A DNA stretch of 64,000 bases from Trichobilharzia szidati (GCA_944472155.2 OX235271.1:36878633-36942632); one strand, 5' to 3'. Counted from the first letter of the stretch, positions 47,302 to 56,729 are shown. Notes: generated by a model not told the origin, from the sequence alone. Made by a program: numbers and translations.

Positions 47302-49113
47302 TCTAACACTAAATACCCTATTTTAAGCCTAAAAAGATTACGTGAACGTAACCTACGATTGACCTGCCATTATACCACATTTTACAGAAGGTATAAACGT
47401 AACTATGCGGAGTTACTAGCGTCGATGTCAACGGAGGCTATCACACATGCTGTCCCTCCTGTTGAAGTCGAGTCGTCTTCAGTGAACACTGATACCATGA
47501 CCATTGAACCCGAGGTAGTGCCATCGCCACCTTGCAGCAGCCTAACACCAGCTGCTAGTACTTCACAAATGTGCCCACAAGTCTCTTCTGAACGTGATGA
47601 AATCACAAGCATGCTACTCAATATCATGGTGACCGCGAACCTATCACAAGCAGGCGCTAACAGAATCTTGGAGGTATTCCGTACGAAATTGCCTCAACTA
47701 CCGACAAGTGTTCGAAGTGTCCTCAGAATGTGTGGCTCTTGCGAGTCTACACTACTTGGAGATGGAATGTATTGCCACATCGGTCTCCAAAAATGCCTGC
47801 AGCACTACATGGTTGATAGTCACTACAAGACGATTGAGCTGCAGTTGAATGTCGACGGATTGTCCATCTCCAAGTCTTCTAACCAGCAGTTATGGCCCCT
47901 GTTAGGTAGAATTACGGCACCTTACCTAAGTAGTGTATTCATGATAGGTATATACGGTGGTCCTAGCAAACCGAGCAGTTATAGAGAGTTATGCAATGAC
48001 TTAGTATCTGAGCTAAAGGATATATTAAGTCAAGGCATACACATTACCAAACTGAATAGGCATTTCAACGTTCGTTTGACAGCCGTCATCTGTGATGCAC
48101 CGGCTAGAGCGGACGTGAAATTTATAGTAGGTCATAATGCCAGTGCAGGTTGCGACAAATGCACAGTTACTGGAAGAAAAGTTGACGGCAGAATGACATT
48201 TGGAAATGGAATTTTTCCAATCCGGACTGATGGCAGCTTCCGTCAAAGGATGCAGTCAAGTCACCACCGTGGACAGAGTGCTTTTGAGGATTTAAACATT
48301 GATATGGTTAAGTGCTTCCCTCTTGACCCAATGCACCTAGTCTATTTAGGGGTAGTTAGGAAGCTTATAAGTCTCTGGCAAGACTTAGCTAAAAGGAAGG
48401 AAATGCACGTAAACCGGCTTATGCTTGAAAGCATTGATGGGAAGATATTAGCTTCTGCTGGAATGACACCCAGGGACTTCCCCAGAAAGTGTAGGGGGCT
48501 CACCGAAGTTAGTCGGTGGAAAGCCACTGAATGTCGCATCTTCCTCCTATACCTAGGGCCTGTTTTACTTAAGGACACTATGCCACCTGCAATATACCGC
48601 AACTTCCTAAGACTTAGTATACCTGTTTACCTTCTTTCTAATAAAAGGTTTTACCGTAATTACTTGGAAGGTTGCAGAGATGAGTTACTCAACTTCCTCA
48701 ATGAGTTTGAATTTATTTATGGCAGGGAGCACTTAGTTTATAACATACATTGTCTGCAACACTTAGCGGAAGATGTACGTGAAATGGGTCCTTTAGAATC
48801 GTTTTCCGCGTTCCCATTTGAGTCTTATATGCAGACAATTAGGCGTTCCATCCATTCTAACAATGCCATTGCTAAGCAGGCGGCGCAAAGATTTTCAGAA
48901 AAGGTATTCCACGACTGCAATTCAGGAGCAAGACACGATAACCTTATAGATGAATGTGAAATAGATGTAGATAGGCAAATAGTTCACACCAAATTAAGCC
49001 CCCACACGGTAGAAATTAAGCCATCACTTATCACTTGTAAGTGCTTCTGTATTCGTACAGACAAGTATGAAGTAGCAGTGCCGTTGCCTCATACTTTCGC
49101 AGAAACTGCTTAG
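47302..49113 (+). CDS. CACTA-like transposase
   Basis: With exon 1 the protein has about 605 residues: basic N-terminus SNTKYPILSLKRLRERNLRL, a Ser/Pro/Thr-rich stretch, a zinc-finger-like pair (CGSC ... CHIGLQKC), a core with NVDGLSISKSSNQQLWPLLG, the motif C-DKC-TVTGR, then NIDMVKCFPLDPMHLVYLGV and RKLISLW. That last motif is characteristic of the animal transposases grouped with Tnp2/CACTA. It ends with HCLQHLAEDV and FPFESYMQTIRRSIHSN. The frame is open throughout. The intron before it (47263-47301) is 39 nt. It catalyses excision and reinsertion of the element in the nucleus. Confidence 0.88.
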   Translation, partial: SNTKYPILSLKRLRERNLRLTCHYTTFYRRYKRNYAELLASMSTEAITHAVPPVEVESSSVNTDTMTIEPEVVPSPPCSSLTPAASTSQMCPQVSSERDEITSMLLNIMVTANLSQAGANRILEVFRTKLPQLPTSVRSVLRMCGSCESTLLGDGMYCHIGLQKCLQHYMVDSHYKTIELQLNVDGLSISKSSNQQLWPLLGRITAPYLSSVFMIGIYGGPSKPSSYRELCNDLVSELKDILSQGIHITKLNRHFNVRLTAVICDAPARADVKFIVGHNASAGCDKCTVTGRKVDGRMTFGNGIFPIRTDGSFRQRMQSSHHRGQSAFEDLNIDMVKCFPLDPMHLVYLGVVRKLISLWQDLAKRKEMHVNRLMLESIDGKILASAGMTPRDFPRKCRGLTEVSRWKATECRIFLLYLGPVLLKDTMPPAIYRNFLRLSIPVYLLSNKRFYRNYLEGCRDELLNFLNEFEFIYGREHLVYNIHCLQHLAEDVREMGPLESFSAFPFESYMQTIRRSIHSNNAIAKQAAQRFSEKVFHDCNSGARHDNLIDECEIDVDRQIVHTKLSPHTVEIKPSLITCKCFCIRTDKYEVAVPLPHTFAETA

Positions 49114-49210
49114 ACTGATTGCGTCAACCGTCGACATTCCTGCATTCAGTGACCAGCGGACTAATCAGACTGTAAACTTCGTTTATATCATATTTACTTA
49201 TTTCTTACAG

Positions 49211-49400
49211 GACGGAAGGAAAACTTACGCTGTGATAACAAAAAGGGGTACAAAGGACTTGTGCATAGTCGCCAGAAAATGGATGCCGTCTGATGAGATG
49301 TGCGTGTATCACAGCGATGTCACGGATTCCGAAGTTGAAGCATGTATCGATCCTAGACCGGATTGGTACATAATTTACTGTCAGACGTTAGCAGAGCAAG
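49211..49400 (+). CDS. CACTA ORF2 exon 2 (DGRKTYAVITKRG)
   Basis: Acceptor TCTTACAG, phase 0; donor GCAAG|GTAACT, phase 1. Encodes TYAVITKRGTKDLCIVARKW and the Asp/Cys-rich EACIDPRPDWYIIYCQTL. No ATG lies between the transposase stop (49113) and this acceptor, so it must be spliced from upstream. The residues resemble the N-terminal segment that often precedes DUF4806 in animal proteins. Confidence 0.8.
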
Positions 49401-49449
49401 GTAACTGTTTTGGTATTAACTACATTCCCGTAAATAGACTCTTTTCCAG

Positions 49450-49552
49450 AAGCCAAGAGTGCTTTGTCAGCTGCACAAAGACTGCATAATATCATGTCAA
49501 ATTCTGTGAATCTCGAGGAGACATTGCCCCAAACCAATTCAAAACGTCAAAG
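49450..49552 (+). CDS. CACTA ORF2 exon 3
   Basis: Acceptor TTTCCAG, donor AAAG|GTAGAT, phases 1 and 2. Encodes AKSALSAAQRLHNIMSNSVN and LEETLPQTNSK. Confidence 0.75.
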
Positions 49553-49587
49553 GTAGATTCCTCTTATCCGTTAATGACACAATACAG

Positions 49588-49722
49588 GGTGGGGACAAAG
49601 AACTCCGCCTCGTACGTTTATGACTCCGCTGAACTGGAAGCTGTGGAGGCACAGAAGGTGTGTTGGTCATCGAAATACCCAGACACTAATTTCATGGACA
49701 CTGTGATGACACCAACAGCCAG
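49588..49722 (+). CDS. CACTA ORF2 exon 4
   Basis: Acceptor AATACAG, donor CCAG|GTAGCG, both phase 2. Encodes VGTKNSASYVYDSAELEAVE and CWSSKYPDTN. Confidence 0.75.
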
Positions 49723-49756
49723 GTAGCGCATTCATTTAATATTCTTATTCCTTCAG

Positions 49757-49822
49757 CACTTCCAGTCCACAAATGCCTGTGGCGACGTCGTCACCAATCA
49801 CACAGTCAAATAGGCAGACTAC
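49757..49822 (+). CDS. CACTA ORF2 exon 5
   Basis: 66 nt, phase 2 at both ends; Ser/Thr/Pro-rich linker (TSSPQMPVATSSPITQSN). Confidence 0.75.
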
Positions 49823-49855
49823 GTATGTTATTTTTAATCACTAGTTACTTTGCAG

Positions 49856-50141
49856 TAAGGAAATCACTGATTCCTATGACAAATCGGTGACTGAGTCGCA
49901 CTCCCTTAGCGAAAGAGTGAAGTCCATTGAAGGAAAACTTGATTTCTTGAAAGAAGAAATGCAGTCACTTAGTAAACTGGTGAGGCAGTTTGTTTCAGCA
50001 AATAAGTCGGGCGACGTCACCACCTTAGGAACCGGGAAGTCGTCAATTGACAATAGTCAACTGCAATTCCCCTTGACGACTGAAGAAGAGTTTAACCAAC
50101 TTGAAGCTTCAGTGAGAAACCCAAAATTCAGAGATTCTTTC
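49856..50141 (+). CDS. CACTA ORF2 exon 6 (coiled coil, DUF4806 start)
   Basis: 286 nt, phases 2 and 0. A predicted coiled coil SERVKSIEGKLDFLKEEMQS is followed by FPLTTEEEFNQLEASVRNPK, the typical start of DUF4806 (FPxxxxEELxxLE). It ends at donor TTTC|GTAAGT. Confidence 0.85.
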
Positions 50142-50174
50142 GTAAGTTCATTGTTAACCTTCATTTACGTTCAG

Positions 50175-50334
50175 ATGACAAAACTGGCTGAGAATTTATC
50201 GTACAATCCGCAGTCTTCCTTGAAACGAATGCTGAATTACATATGGGAGCCTAAGCTGTCAAGTCGCTTCACTGCGTACGGAACATCGAAGAAGCTAGCT
50301 CTCTTAAAATGTCACTTCTATAAAGTTATAACGT
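50175..50334 (+). CDS. CACTA ORF2 exon 7 (DUF4806)
   Basis: 160 nt after a 33-nt intron. Encodes MTKLAENLSYNPQSSLKRML, IWEPKLSSRFTAYGTSKKLA and LKCHFYKVI, the core of DUF4806 (helices ending in a W/Y-G-K motif). Confidence 0.85.
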
Positions 50335-50366
50335 GTAAGCGTGCTTTATTTAAATATTTCTTTCAG

Positions 50367-50497
50367 CCGTCATTGTCAGCAAGTTCGCTTCTGCTACGAT
50401 GCCCGAGGACGAGGTTATAAAAGCTTTGAGAGATACTACTAAGGCCTACTTCCACGACGTACGTGATCGTGTCTACAAAAGGTGTACCCGACCAAGA
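50367..50497 (+). CDS. CACTA ORF2 exon 8
   Basis: 131 nt after a 32-nt intron, phases 1 and 0. Encodes VIVSKFASATMPEDEVIKAL and TKAYFHDVRDRVYKRC, the last helices of DUF4806. Confidence 0.82.
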
Positions 50498-50580
50498 GTA
50501 AGTAAAGTTTCTTTTAAATTAAAGTTACTATACTGCAAACCTTTGTATGAATATCAATAAACGCAAATTATTTTTCACAG

Positions 50581-50622
50581 GTTGCTGTTGACAAGAAGAA
50601 GAGTGACCAGAACATCTCTGCT
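50581..50622 (+). CDS. CACTA ORF2 exon 9
   Basis: 42 nt, phase 0: VAVDKKKSDQNISA, a short basic linker. Confidence 0.75.
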
Positions 50623-51011
50623 GTAAGTGACAATTTCATTAAATGAATGCTGTCTAAATGTATGATCCCACTGCCAGTAAATAGCGTGTAATTGTCAACG
50701 CTATGAAAACTAGTTCTGTTAGTTACATGCACTAGATGTTTAGGTAGATAGTTTGTTCAACAGTACACGGTTTGCCTTTTACGACTCAATTATTTTTTTA
50801 TGTTTACTGGGAAATTCAACATTAGAGATTACTCACACTTAAGGTCTTTCAGTGTGAGTATTTGTATGTGAACAAATAATTTATTTGCACTTAATAATGA
50901 ATCTAATTTTTAAACCTCCATAAACACGTCTAGTATATGATTATGTCAAATGTCTTCATAAGTGTCACCTTTGATTACTACCTTGCTAACAAAATTTTTT
51001 TTAATTTTCAG

Positions 51012-51065
51012 AATATGTCAATGGACCTACTGGATGACGGCGAGCAGATGTCAAGCCGCATTTAG
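51012..51065 (+). CDS. CACTA ORF2 last exon
   Basis: Acceptor ATTTTCAG; encodes NMSMDLLDDGEQMSSRI and a TAG stop. A T/A-rich 3' region follows up to the subterminal array. The full ORF2 product would be about 390 residues including the shared MQ start. Its role is unknown; an accessory DNA-binding or assembly protein is plausible. Confidence 0.78.
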   Translation, partial: NMSMDLLDDGEQMSSRI

Positions 51066-51420
51066 ACTTCATGTTACTTCAAGCTTTATTTTTTCCCAAG
51101 AATTTGTAAACCATCCAATACATACTTGGGTTTTTTTTTTAATGCGAAGACAATATTTTTGTATTTCTGGAATTGCTCCATGGTTTATTATTATTAATTG
51201 TCTGTATCATTTGTTACTGTTAATGTTCATTAATCTTTAAGAATGAACTTGCCGAATTTTTGTTTCCCTTGTTCCTTTAACGAATACTGAAATTAAATAT
51301 ATTTAGTTCAAAAACGAACCTTTCTTTGAATTTTGAGTTGTTTGACGTTAAAAGAATGAAGGAAAAATGGTGCGAGTAATAGGGAGGAATTCTGCGTTTT
51401 AGGATAAAAAGAAACGATGA

Positions 51421-51830
51421 ATATAGGGACATAAAGGGGATATTCCGCTGATTAAGGGGACTATATTGGGACAGATAGGGGACATTCCGCTGATTAAGGG
51501 GACTATATTCGGACAGATAGGGGATATTCCGCTGATTAAGGGGACAATATTGGGACAGATAGGGGACATTCCGCTGATTAAGGGGACTATATTGGGACAG
51601 ATAGGGGATATTCCGCTGATTAAGGGGACTATATTGGGACAGATAGGGGACATTCTGCTGATTAAGGGGACAGATAGGGGACATTCTGCTGATTAAGGGG
51701 ACAATATTGGGACAGATGGGGGACATTCTGCTGATTAAGGGGACAACATGATTTAGAAGAAAGGGGACATTCTGCTGATTCAGGGGACAAAGTGGGGGGA
51801 TCTGGGACAAAGGGGACAAGTCTTAGCATT
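51421..51830. repeat. CACTA right subterminal array, 42-bp units
   Basis: About six to eight tandem units of 42 bp, each with GATTAAGGGGACTATATTGG and GACAGATAGGGGACATTCCG-like halves. The two half-units of about 20 bp are themselves related by GGGACA. Because 42 is divisible by three, long open frames arise on both strands, but they are by-products of the repeat. Confidence 0.9.
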
Positions 51831-51917
51831 TCCGAGTTTTGTCCCCTTTTTAACTCCATTGGATGTCCCAGATCTGTCCTCTTTATAGACACGATTTTCC
51901 GCACTTTTGTCGGATTG

Positions 51918-52700
51918 GGCTTCGACGGGTGGTGCATGTTGAAGAATGTTCGTGATGTCAAAATTTCAGCTAATTTTATTACTGCTCTTGATCTAGATGC
52001 TTACAGCCTAGTGAAAACTTTGTCATTTCCAGATGAATAAATTTCTGTCATATGATAAATTTCGTGAACTTGTAACAGATCACGCACTTCCACATAACAA
52101 ACTTGTTCCTGCTCCCAACCAGAAGATTAGAGACTTTATTCTTCACCTTTAGATACAAGCTTCAAAGCGCAACTTTGGAGATCAGCTCTACACTCAACTA
52201 CGTGATCGTCTAATTGCTGGAATCAATATTCCGACGTTAGAGAAGCAGCTGACTCAGATTCCTTCCTGCACCTTTCAAACTGCTAAGGATTTATGTATTA
52301 CATATGGAGATGTCAACAGTGAATACCTAGCTCCCAGAGTGTCAGTATCTGATGTCATGCTGTCCAAGGTTGAAAACACAAGTGTTCATAAGAAGAAATC
52401 CAAACTGTCATCCACATGTAATGGAATGCAGACAGAGTGCAAAAACATCAAACTGTGTTTTTCCTGTGGAAAGACGCATCTACGAAACACTTGCCGTTTT
52501 CTGGGTGCTAATTGTCATACTATATGGTAAAATTGGGCACAGAAAGTGTGCTTGGAGAAGTTCAAATACTTATGCTACTCAGAATTCTCATGATTCTCCC
52601 AAATTGTCTGGTAAAATGCGATCAATGTCTCTCAATTTTTCACAGCACTGAATCTCATCTAATGGGAACCTTCACTACAAGTTCATGCAAGTCCCATTTT
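51918..52700 (+). CDS. Gypsy-2 gag, remainder (broken)
   Basis: GFDGWCMLKNVRDVKISANF and ALDLDAYSLVKTLSFPDE are followed by a stop at 52037. The later frame (52339-52530) has CFSCGKTHLRNTC, a CX2CX3HX4C zinc knuckle, then CRFLGANC and a second degraded knuckle (GHRKCAW in a shifted frame). Stops at 52151 and elsewhere show long decay. Confidence 0.75.
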
Positions 52701-52951
52701 TATAATTGATACTGGGAGTACTGAATATAATTCCTAAGAAAGATTTAATGTCGCTTTGTAAGCATGCGAGGATAGACCCTTCTACTAGTTCCATTACATG
52801 TATAACTGGTCATAAACTACTTCTTATTGGTGCTACTAACATTTGTTTGAAATCAAATAGTGGCAGTTTTGTGAATATCCCCTTTCTTGTTAGTGAATAC
52901 GGTCCATCTTTATTGGGATTAAAAGCCCTGTTAATCGCGACAGATAGATAG
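52690..52951 (+). CDS. Gypsy-2 aspartic protease region
   Basis: PIFIIDTGSTEY carries the catalytic DTG of retropepsins. After a one-base frameshift the frame 52706-52951 gives IIPKKDLMSLCKHARID and PSLLGLKALL (the GxxxLxxL-like end of the domain). Domain size is normal. Confidence 0.75.
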
Positions 52952-53356
52952 ACTATATGATAGACAGTTAATCAATATGATGTGACCTTGTCGCGATTAT
53001 TGGTCACTTTATTGTAACTCTCACCACGTGATGTGACCTTGAATGTTCTTTTTTGTCTGTCACTCTATTTGTGTATACATGTAATTAATTGACTGTTCAT
53101 TTTGTCCGTACCCTCAATACTGTTCGGTACGTCCTTTTTTTGTAATGACAGTGGATTTGTACATTTTTCTTGGTGTAATTGTATGATTTATTTTATGTTT
53201 TAGAAACAGATAAAGTTGAAGTCAAGTCATTCTGTTTTAACTATAGTTAAGCCCAGACTCTGTGTCGTCAGTATTGAGGAAGGACTAAATCTGTAGGACA
53301 AAAATAATCCTACAGCCCTCAGATAGTTAAATGTCAAAATCTCGCTTTGCACTGAG

Positions 53357-54424
53357 TTGTTTGATGCATCTTTGTTCAGAGAATTAGTTCTCCAATGTTC
53401 AAGGAGTGTAGGTGGCATGAAGATTCAGCCCATCCATCTTGAAATAGAGGGTGATCCTATCTTCCTAAAGCGCCGATTAATTCCATATGGTTTGCGAGAT
53501 GCAGTTAAGAAAGAGTTAGACAAGTTGGTTGAGCAGGGCATACTTATGCCAGTTGAATCTTCGAACTGGGCTACTGCCATTGTGACGCCAGTCAAGGCTG
53601 ATGGGAAAACACCGAGAATTTGTGGTGACTACCGCCTTTCGCTCAAAAGTCGTCTACTACAGGAAAGTTGCACCACGCCAATAACCGAAGACGTTCACTA
53701 CAAGCTAAATGGCTCAAAATACTTCTCCAAAATAGATCTAAGAGATGCTTATTTGCAAATTCCTCTTGACGAAGCGTCTAGTGCATTAACAACCATTAAT
53801 ACTCCATTTGGATTGTTCAAGTATTAGCTCTTGCCTCTTGGTTTAAAGGTTCCACCTGCAGTATTTCAAAAAGTAATAAATCAGATGATAGATGGTGTTA
53901 AGTCTTACCAAGACTACATTATAGTTCATGGTCCGAACATCGAATTGCATAATGAACGTCTTTTAAAACTGTTCAGGCGTTTCTGTGAGAAAAATATTCT
54001 TGTTAATCCATCTAAATGTCATTTTACTTTGTCGTCTGTATCATGCTTGGGATACATAATAGACTCTGAGTGTTTCAGACCTGATGCTAGTCGTTTGGCA
54101 CCTCTAATTCAAGCGCGTTCACCTAATAATATGTCGTCGTTGAGATCATGGATTGGTACTCTTCAGTTTTACTCCAGATTCATTCCCAATTTCACTCAAC
54201 TGTTATTTCCACTTTTTGGTATTGTCTCCAGTAAACAATCTAAGTGGGAACAACAACATGGGGATATCTTGCGAAAAACTCTTGAGTTTCTTAATAAACA
54301 AGCTTTCTTAAGATCTTTTTCATCAAAAGATAAGTCTGTTCTCACTACAGATGCTTCTCCTATGGGAATAGCTGCGGTACTTGAGCAAAATGGACAACTG
54401 TTATTTGTATTTCAAGACGTCTAA
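53357..54424 (+). CDS. Gypsy-2 reverse transcriptase (stop and active-site loss)
   Basis: First part (to a stop at 53825-53827): LIPYGLRDAVKKELDKLVEQ, GILMPVESSNWATAIVTPVK, KYFSKIDLRDAYLQIPLD and TPFGLFKY. Second part: LPLGLKVPPAVFQKVINQMI, then KSYQDYIIVHG, where the usual Y-x-D-D is YQDY (53906-53917). Next come the thumb FYSRFIPNFTQLLFP and the start of RNase H, LTTDASPMGIAAVL. The loss of an RT catalytic Asp would block DNA synthesis. Confidence 0.9.
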
Positions 54425-54965
54425 GTAGGATTAAACAAGGGTACTCACAAACCCAGAAAGAAGCTCTGGCAGTTGTATGGGCAATAAGATGCTTGCACAA
54501 GTATCTCTTTGGTACTAAGTTTCACATAGTTACTGATCATCAGGCTTTGAAATTCATTTACAATCCGGAAAATCTTTGAATAGATCATCTGCTGCTATGA
54601 TTCAAAGAAGGAGTGTAGAACTAAGTGCATATGATTACACTACTGAACACAGATCGGCTAAGGATATACCTCATGCAGACTTCTTATCTCGTTATTCATT
54701 ATTTTAAAATTCTGCTAATGACACTGATTGTTTGTTAGTCCAGCCGTTACCTGTGGATAGATTTTGACTTATAATGCATCCGTAATATTTCCGAGTATCG
54801 TTTATTAATGCAACAAAAAGAGGTTGGAATATTCAGTGTAAGCGGAGATTTCCGGACTTTTATAAGCGAAGAGATGACATTTCAGTCCATCCTGAATGAC
54901 AGGATTATTATTCCTCCGACATTAAGATCTGCGATTTTGGATGATCTTATCTGGGAGCTGATAAA
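54425..54965 (+). CDS. Gypsy-2 RNase H end and integrase zinc-finger start (broken)
   Basis: Frames with stops encode SRIKQGYSQTQKEALAVVWA (catalytic Glu block), IVTDHQALKFIYNPEN (catalytic Asp block) and ending DIPHADFLSRY-like sequence near 54670-54700. The region 54710-54965 leads to the integrase. Confidence 0.65.
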
Positions 54966-55641
54966 ATGAAATCATTAGCACGTCTAACGTGCTGGTGGCC
55001 GGAAATTGATGCTGACATTAACAAAAAATCAAAGAGCTGTTCTAGCTGTTTGCATAAAATGTCCTATGGGAAGTCATCGTGGAAACCGTGGTCTTGTGAG
55101 ATTTGGCAGCGTTTTAATGCAGATTACTGTGGCTCATTCTTAAATTCATACTATGCTTTAATTATTGTGGATTCTTATTCTAGATGGCCAAAAGTCATAA
55201 TTACAGATAGTCCTAATGCAAAATTCACTCACAGAGCGTTGAGAAAGATTTTTAGTCGAGAAGGAATTCCAGATGTCTTAGTTACTAATAATGGTACTCA
55301 TTTCACTGAGAAAAAACGTCAATGATTGGCTTAAACATATGGGTTGTCGTCATCCTCAGTCTAACGAGTTGGCATAAAATTTTGTACGAACATTAAAGAG
55401 TGCCATAGCATCAATGAGTCCTAAGAATTTTGATGAGCTAGAGAGATGTGTGGGTAAATTCCTACTTCAATATCGTAGTGCGGAGCATACAAATACCCAT
55501 GAAAGTCTTGCTAAACTATTCAAATCTCGGATTCTCAGAAAGCATCTGATGTCCATAACTTCCGATGTACATTATTACAGAGGGAATGACTATAGACCTC
55601 CTGTTGGAATCATACTACAAAAATGGGAAATCGAATGGTAA
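54966..55641 (+). CDS. Gypsy-2 integrase (catalytic residues lost)
   Basis: MKSLARLTCWWPEIDADI, zinc-finger CSSC, then the core: FNADYCGSFLNSYYALIIVD (first Asp present), GIPDVLVTNNGTHFTE (TDNG changed to TNNG, 55284-55295) and the third block, where the expected Glu codon is the stop TAA at 55375-55377 before NFVRTLKSAI. FLLQYRSAEHTNTHESLAKL follows. Two of the three DDE residues are gone. Confidence 0.85.
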
Positions 55642-55904
55642 AGATATTAGACATCGAAGATCATTCAGTTCATAACAGACACCTAGATCAAGTGAAAATA
55701 AATGAAGTAGGTCGTTCCAATTATAATTTTAATGATTCTGCTACTAATCCTGATTTTGTAGATAAGTCAGAAAGAAGTCCAGATAATACTGATGAAAGTT
55801 ATATCGCAGAATCAATTAGAAGATCACAGAGACTTGCAAGCAAATCGAGACATCATTATAAATACGCAAGGAGACATTCGACATGTGGCGGATATGGTGA
55901 TTGA
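55623..55904 (+). CDS. Gypsy-2 pol C-terminal tail
   Basis: NRMVKILDIEDHSVHNRHLD, then an acidic linker and RRSQRLASKSRHHYKY at the end. The frame overlaps the 3' LTR start by about 10 bp. Confidence 0.6.
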   Translation: MGNRMVKILDIEDHSVHNRHLDQVKINEVGRSNYNFNDSATNPDFVDKSERSPDNTDESYIAESIRRSQRLASKSRHHYKYARRHSTCGGYGD

Positions 55905-56087
55905 CAATTTCTATCTCTGTATTGTTTGAATGCTTACTGTTGTTTGTTAATATATTTATTATATGAATTGAAATGTAATTCCGCCAAATACAAATTTCTA
56001 GATTCATCCTTCTCTGTGTTTTCGGTTGAGTTCCTGTAATTCGGTCATTGCGAAATACGACTACCGCTATTACAAATAATCATAACA
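55895..56087 (+). repeat. Gypsy-2 3' LTR (193 bp)
   Basis: Partner of 46162-46354. The sequence just upstream is AT-rich coding end, without an obvious polypurine tract. Confidence 0.88.
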
Positions 56088-56099
56088 CTGTATTTTGTT

Positions 56100-56104
<5 letters not shown>

Positions 56105-56143
<39 letters not shown>
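56105..56143. repeat. (AT)n microsatellite
   Basis: About 19 units within the PLE 3' UTR. Confidence 0.95.
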
Positions 56144-56146
<3 letters not shown>

Positions 56147-56367
56147 TGAAGTTATTTCATCTCATGTTCTCACTGACCATGCACATTCAAAAACTAACTG
56201 ACTGACTATTGTTCCATCCCATCTTACTTATACTTGTTCCACCATATATTTCTGATATGATTCTAATTGCCTTTACTTGCTAATGTGTTAAAAGTCAGTC
56301 GGTTCCGACTGATCTTTAATTCATGATATGGCTATTGTATGCTTAAAATAGTTGGATTTTTAATTGT

Positions 56368-56408
56368 AGAGCCTGAAGAAGAATTTATTGAAAACAATAG
56401 TTCGCTGT
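56368..56408 (+). ncRNA. hammerhead-like motif, PLE-A 3' end
   Basis: Stem I AGAGC (56368-56372)/GCTGT, core CTGAAGA (56373-56379), a weak stem II AG...TT, GAA (56390-56392), and stem III AAC-AATA-GTT followed by C at the cleavage position. The core is intact, but stem II is only two pairs. Confidence 0.5.
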
Positions 56409-56729
56409 AACTGTTTTGTCCTAATATGAACAAATGGAAAGGAGACTTATAACAGAATCTATATACATTAAGGGCACACCGGATGAATTTAACAAGGGTG
56501 ACTCAGCGCAACTGTCAACAACCTGGAATATAGTTCTGAATACACAAAAATGAATGAACAAAAAAATGAACTAGATATATGAGTACAAATTATAAATATG
56601 TGAGTTAAAAAACAAAACAATTCCAAAAGTTGATGTTAACACGGACATAAATTTTGCTCGAAATATTACAAAAAACAGCTCATCATTGTGTAAACCACTG
56701 AAAGATAACTATACGTTATTTGATCTATT

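Larger units (their letters stand above)
46444..51919 (+). mobile_element. CACTA/EnSpm-like DNA transposon with transposase and DUF4806 genes
   Basis: A 5476-bp element with 14-bp perfect terminal inverted repeats CCCAATCCGACAAA (46444-46457 and 51906-51919), extending to about 20 bp with two mismatches. GGGACA-rich subterminal repeats lie inside both ends. It encodes a transposase and a second multi-exon gene. Schistosomes are known to carry a CACTA family (SmTRC1). The TIR here does not start with CACTA, so the superfamily (CMC group) is inferred from protein motifs. It interrupts Gypsy-2 gag; no TSD could be resolved. Both genes have intact frames. Confidence 0.85.
46162..56087 (+). mobile_element. 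Gypsy-2 LTR retrotransposon, carrying a CACTA element in gag
   Basis: Two 193-bp LTRs bound gag, protease, RT, RNase H and integrase in plus orientation. The interior is 9.5 kb because 5.5 kb of it is a DNA transposon (46444-51919). Without that, the element would be about 4.45 kb. The protein regions have several stops and altered catalytic residues, so it is dead. No clear TSD was found beside the LTRs. It interrupts the 3' UTR of the surrounding PLE-A, whose last 340 bp follow at 56088. Confidence 0.9.
56088..56430 (+). mobile_element. PLE-A, outer layer, segment 3 (3' end)
   Basis: Continuation of the 3' UTR after Gypsy-2, ending in TTGTAGAGCCTGAAGAAGAA and the hammerhead-like motif that also closes the copy at 3440-4830. 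An (AT)n run (56105-56143) lies near the start. Confidence 0.8.

Noticed and set aside
51277..51819. Long open frames on both strands over the 42-bp repeats (180, 84 and 76 codons)
   Set aside because: The period is divisible by three, so any frame without a stop in one unit stays open. The predicted proteins are pure repeats and differ by frame. They are by-products of the subterminal array.
51421..51830. CRISPR-like array
   Set aside because: Units are contiguous and vary slightly, with no unique spacers, and the genome is eukaryotic. It is a tandem repeat of a transposon end.
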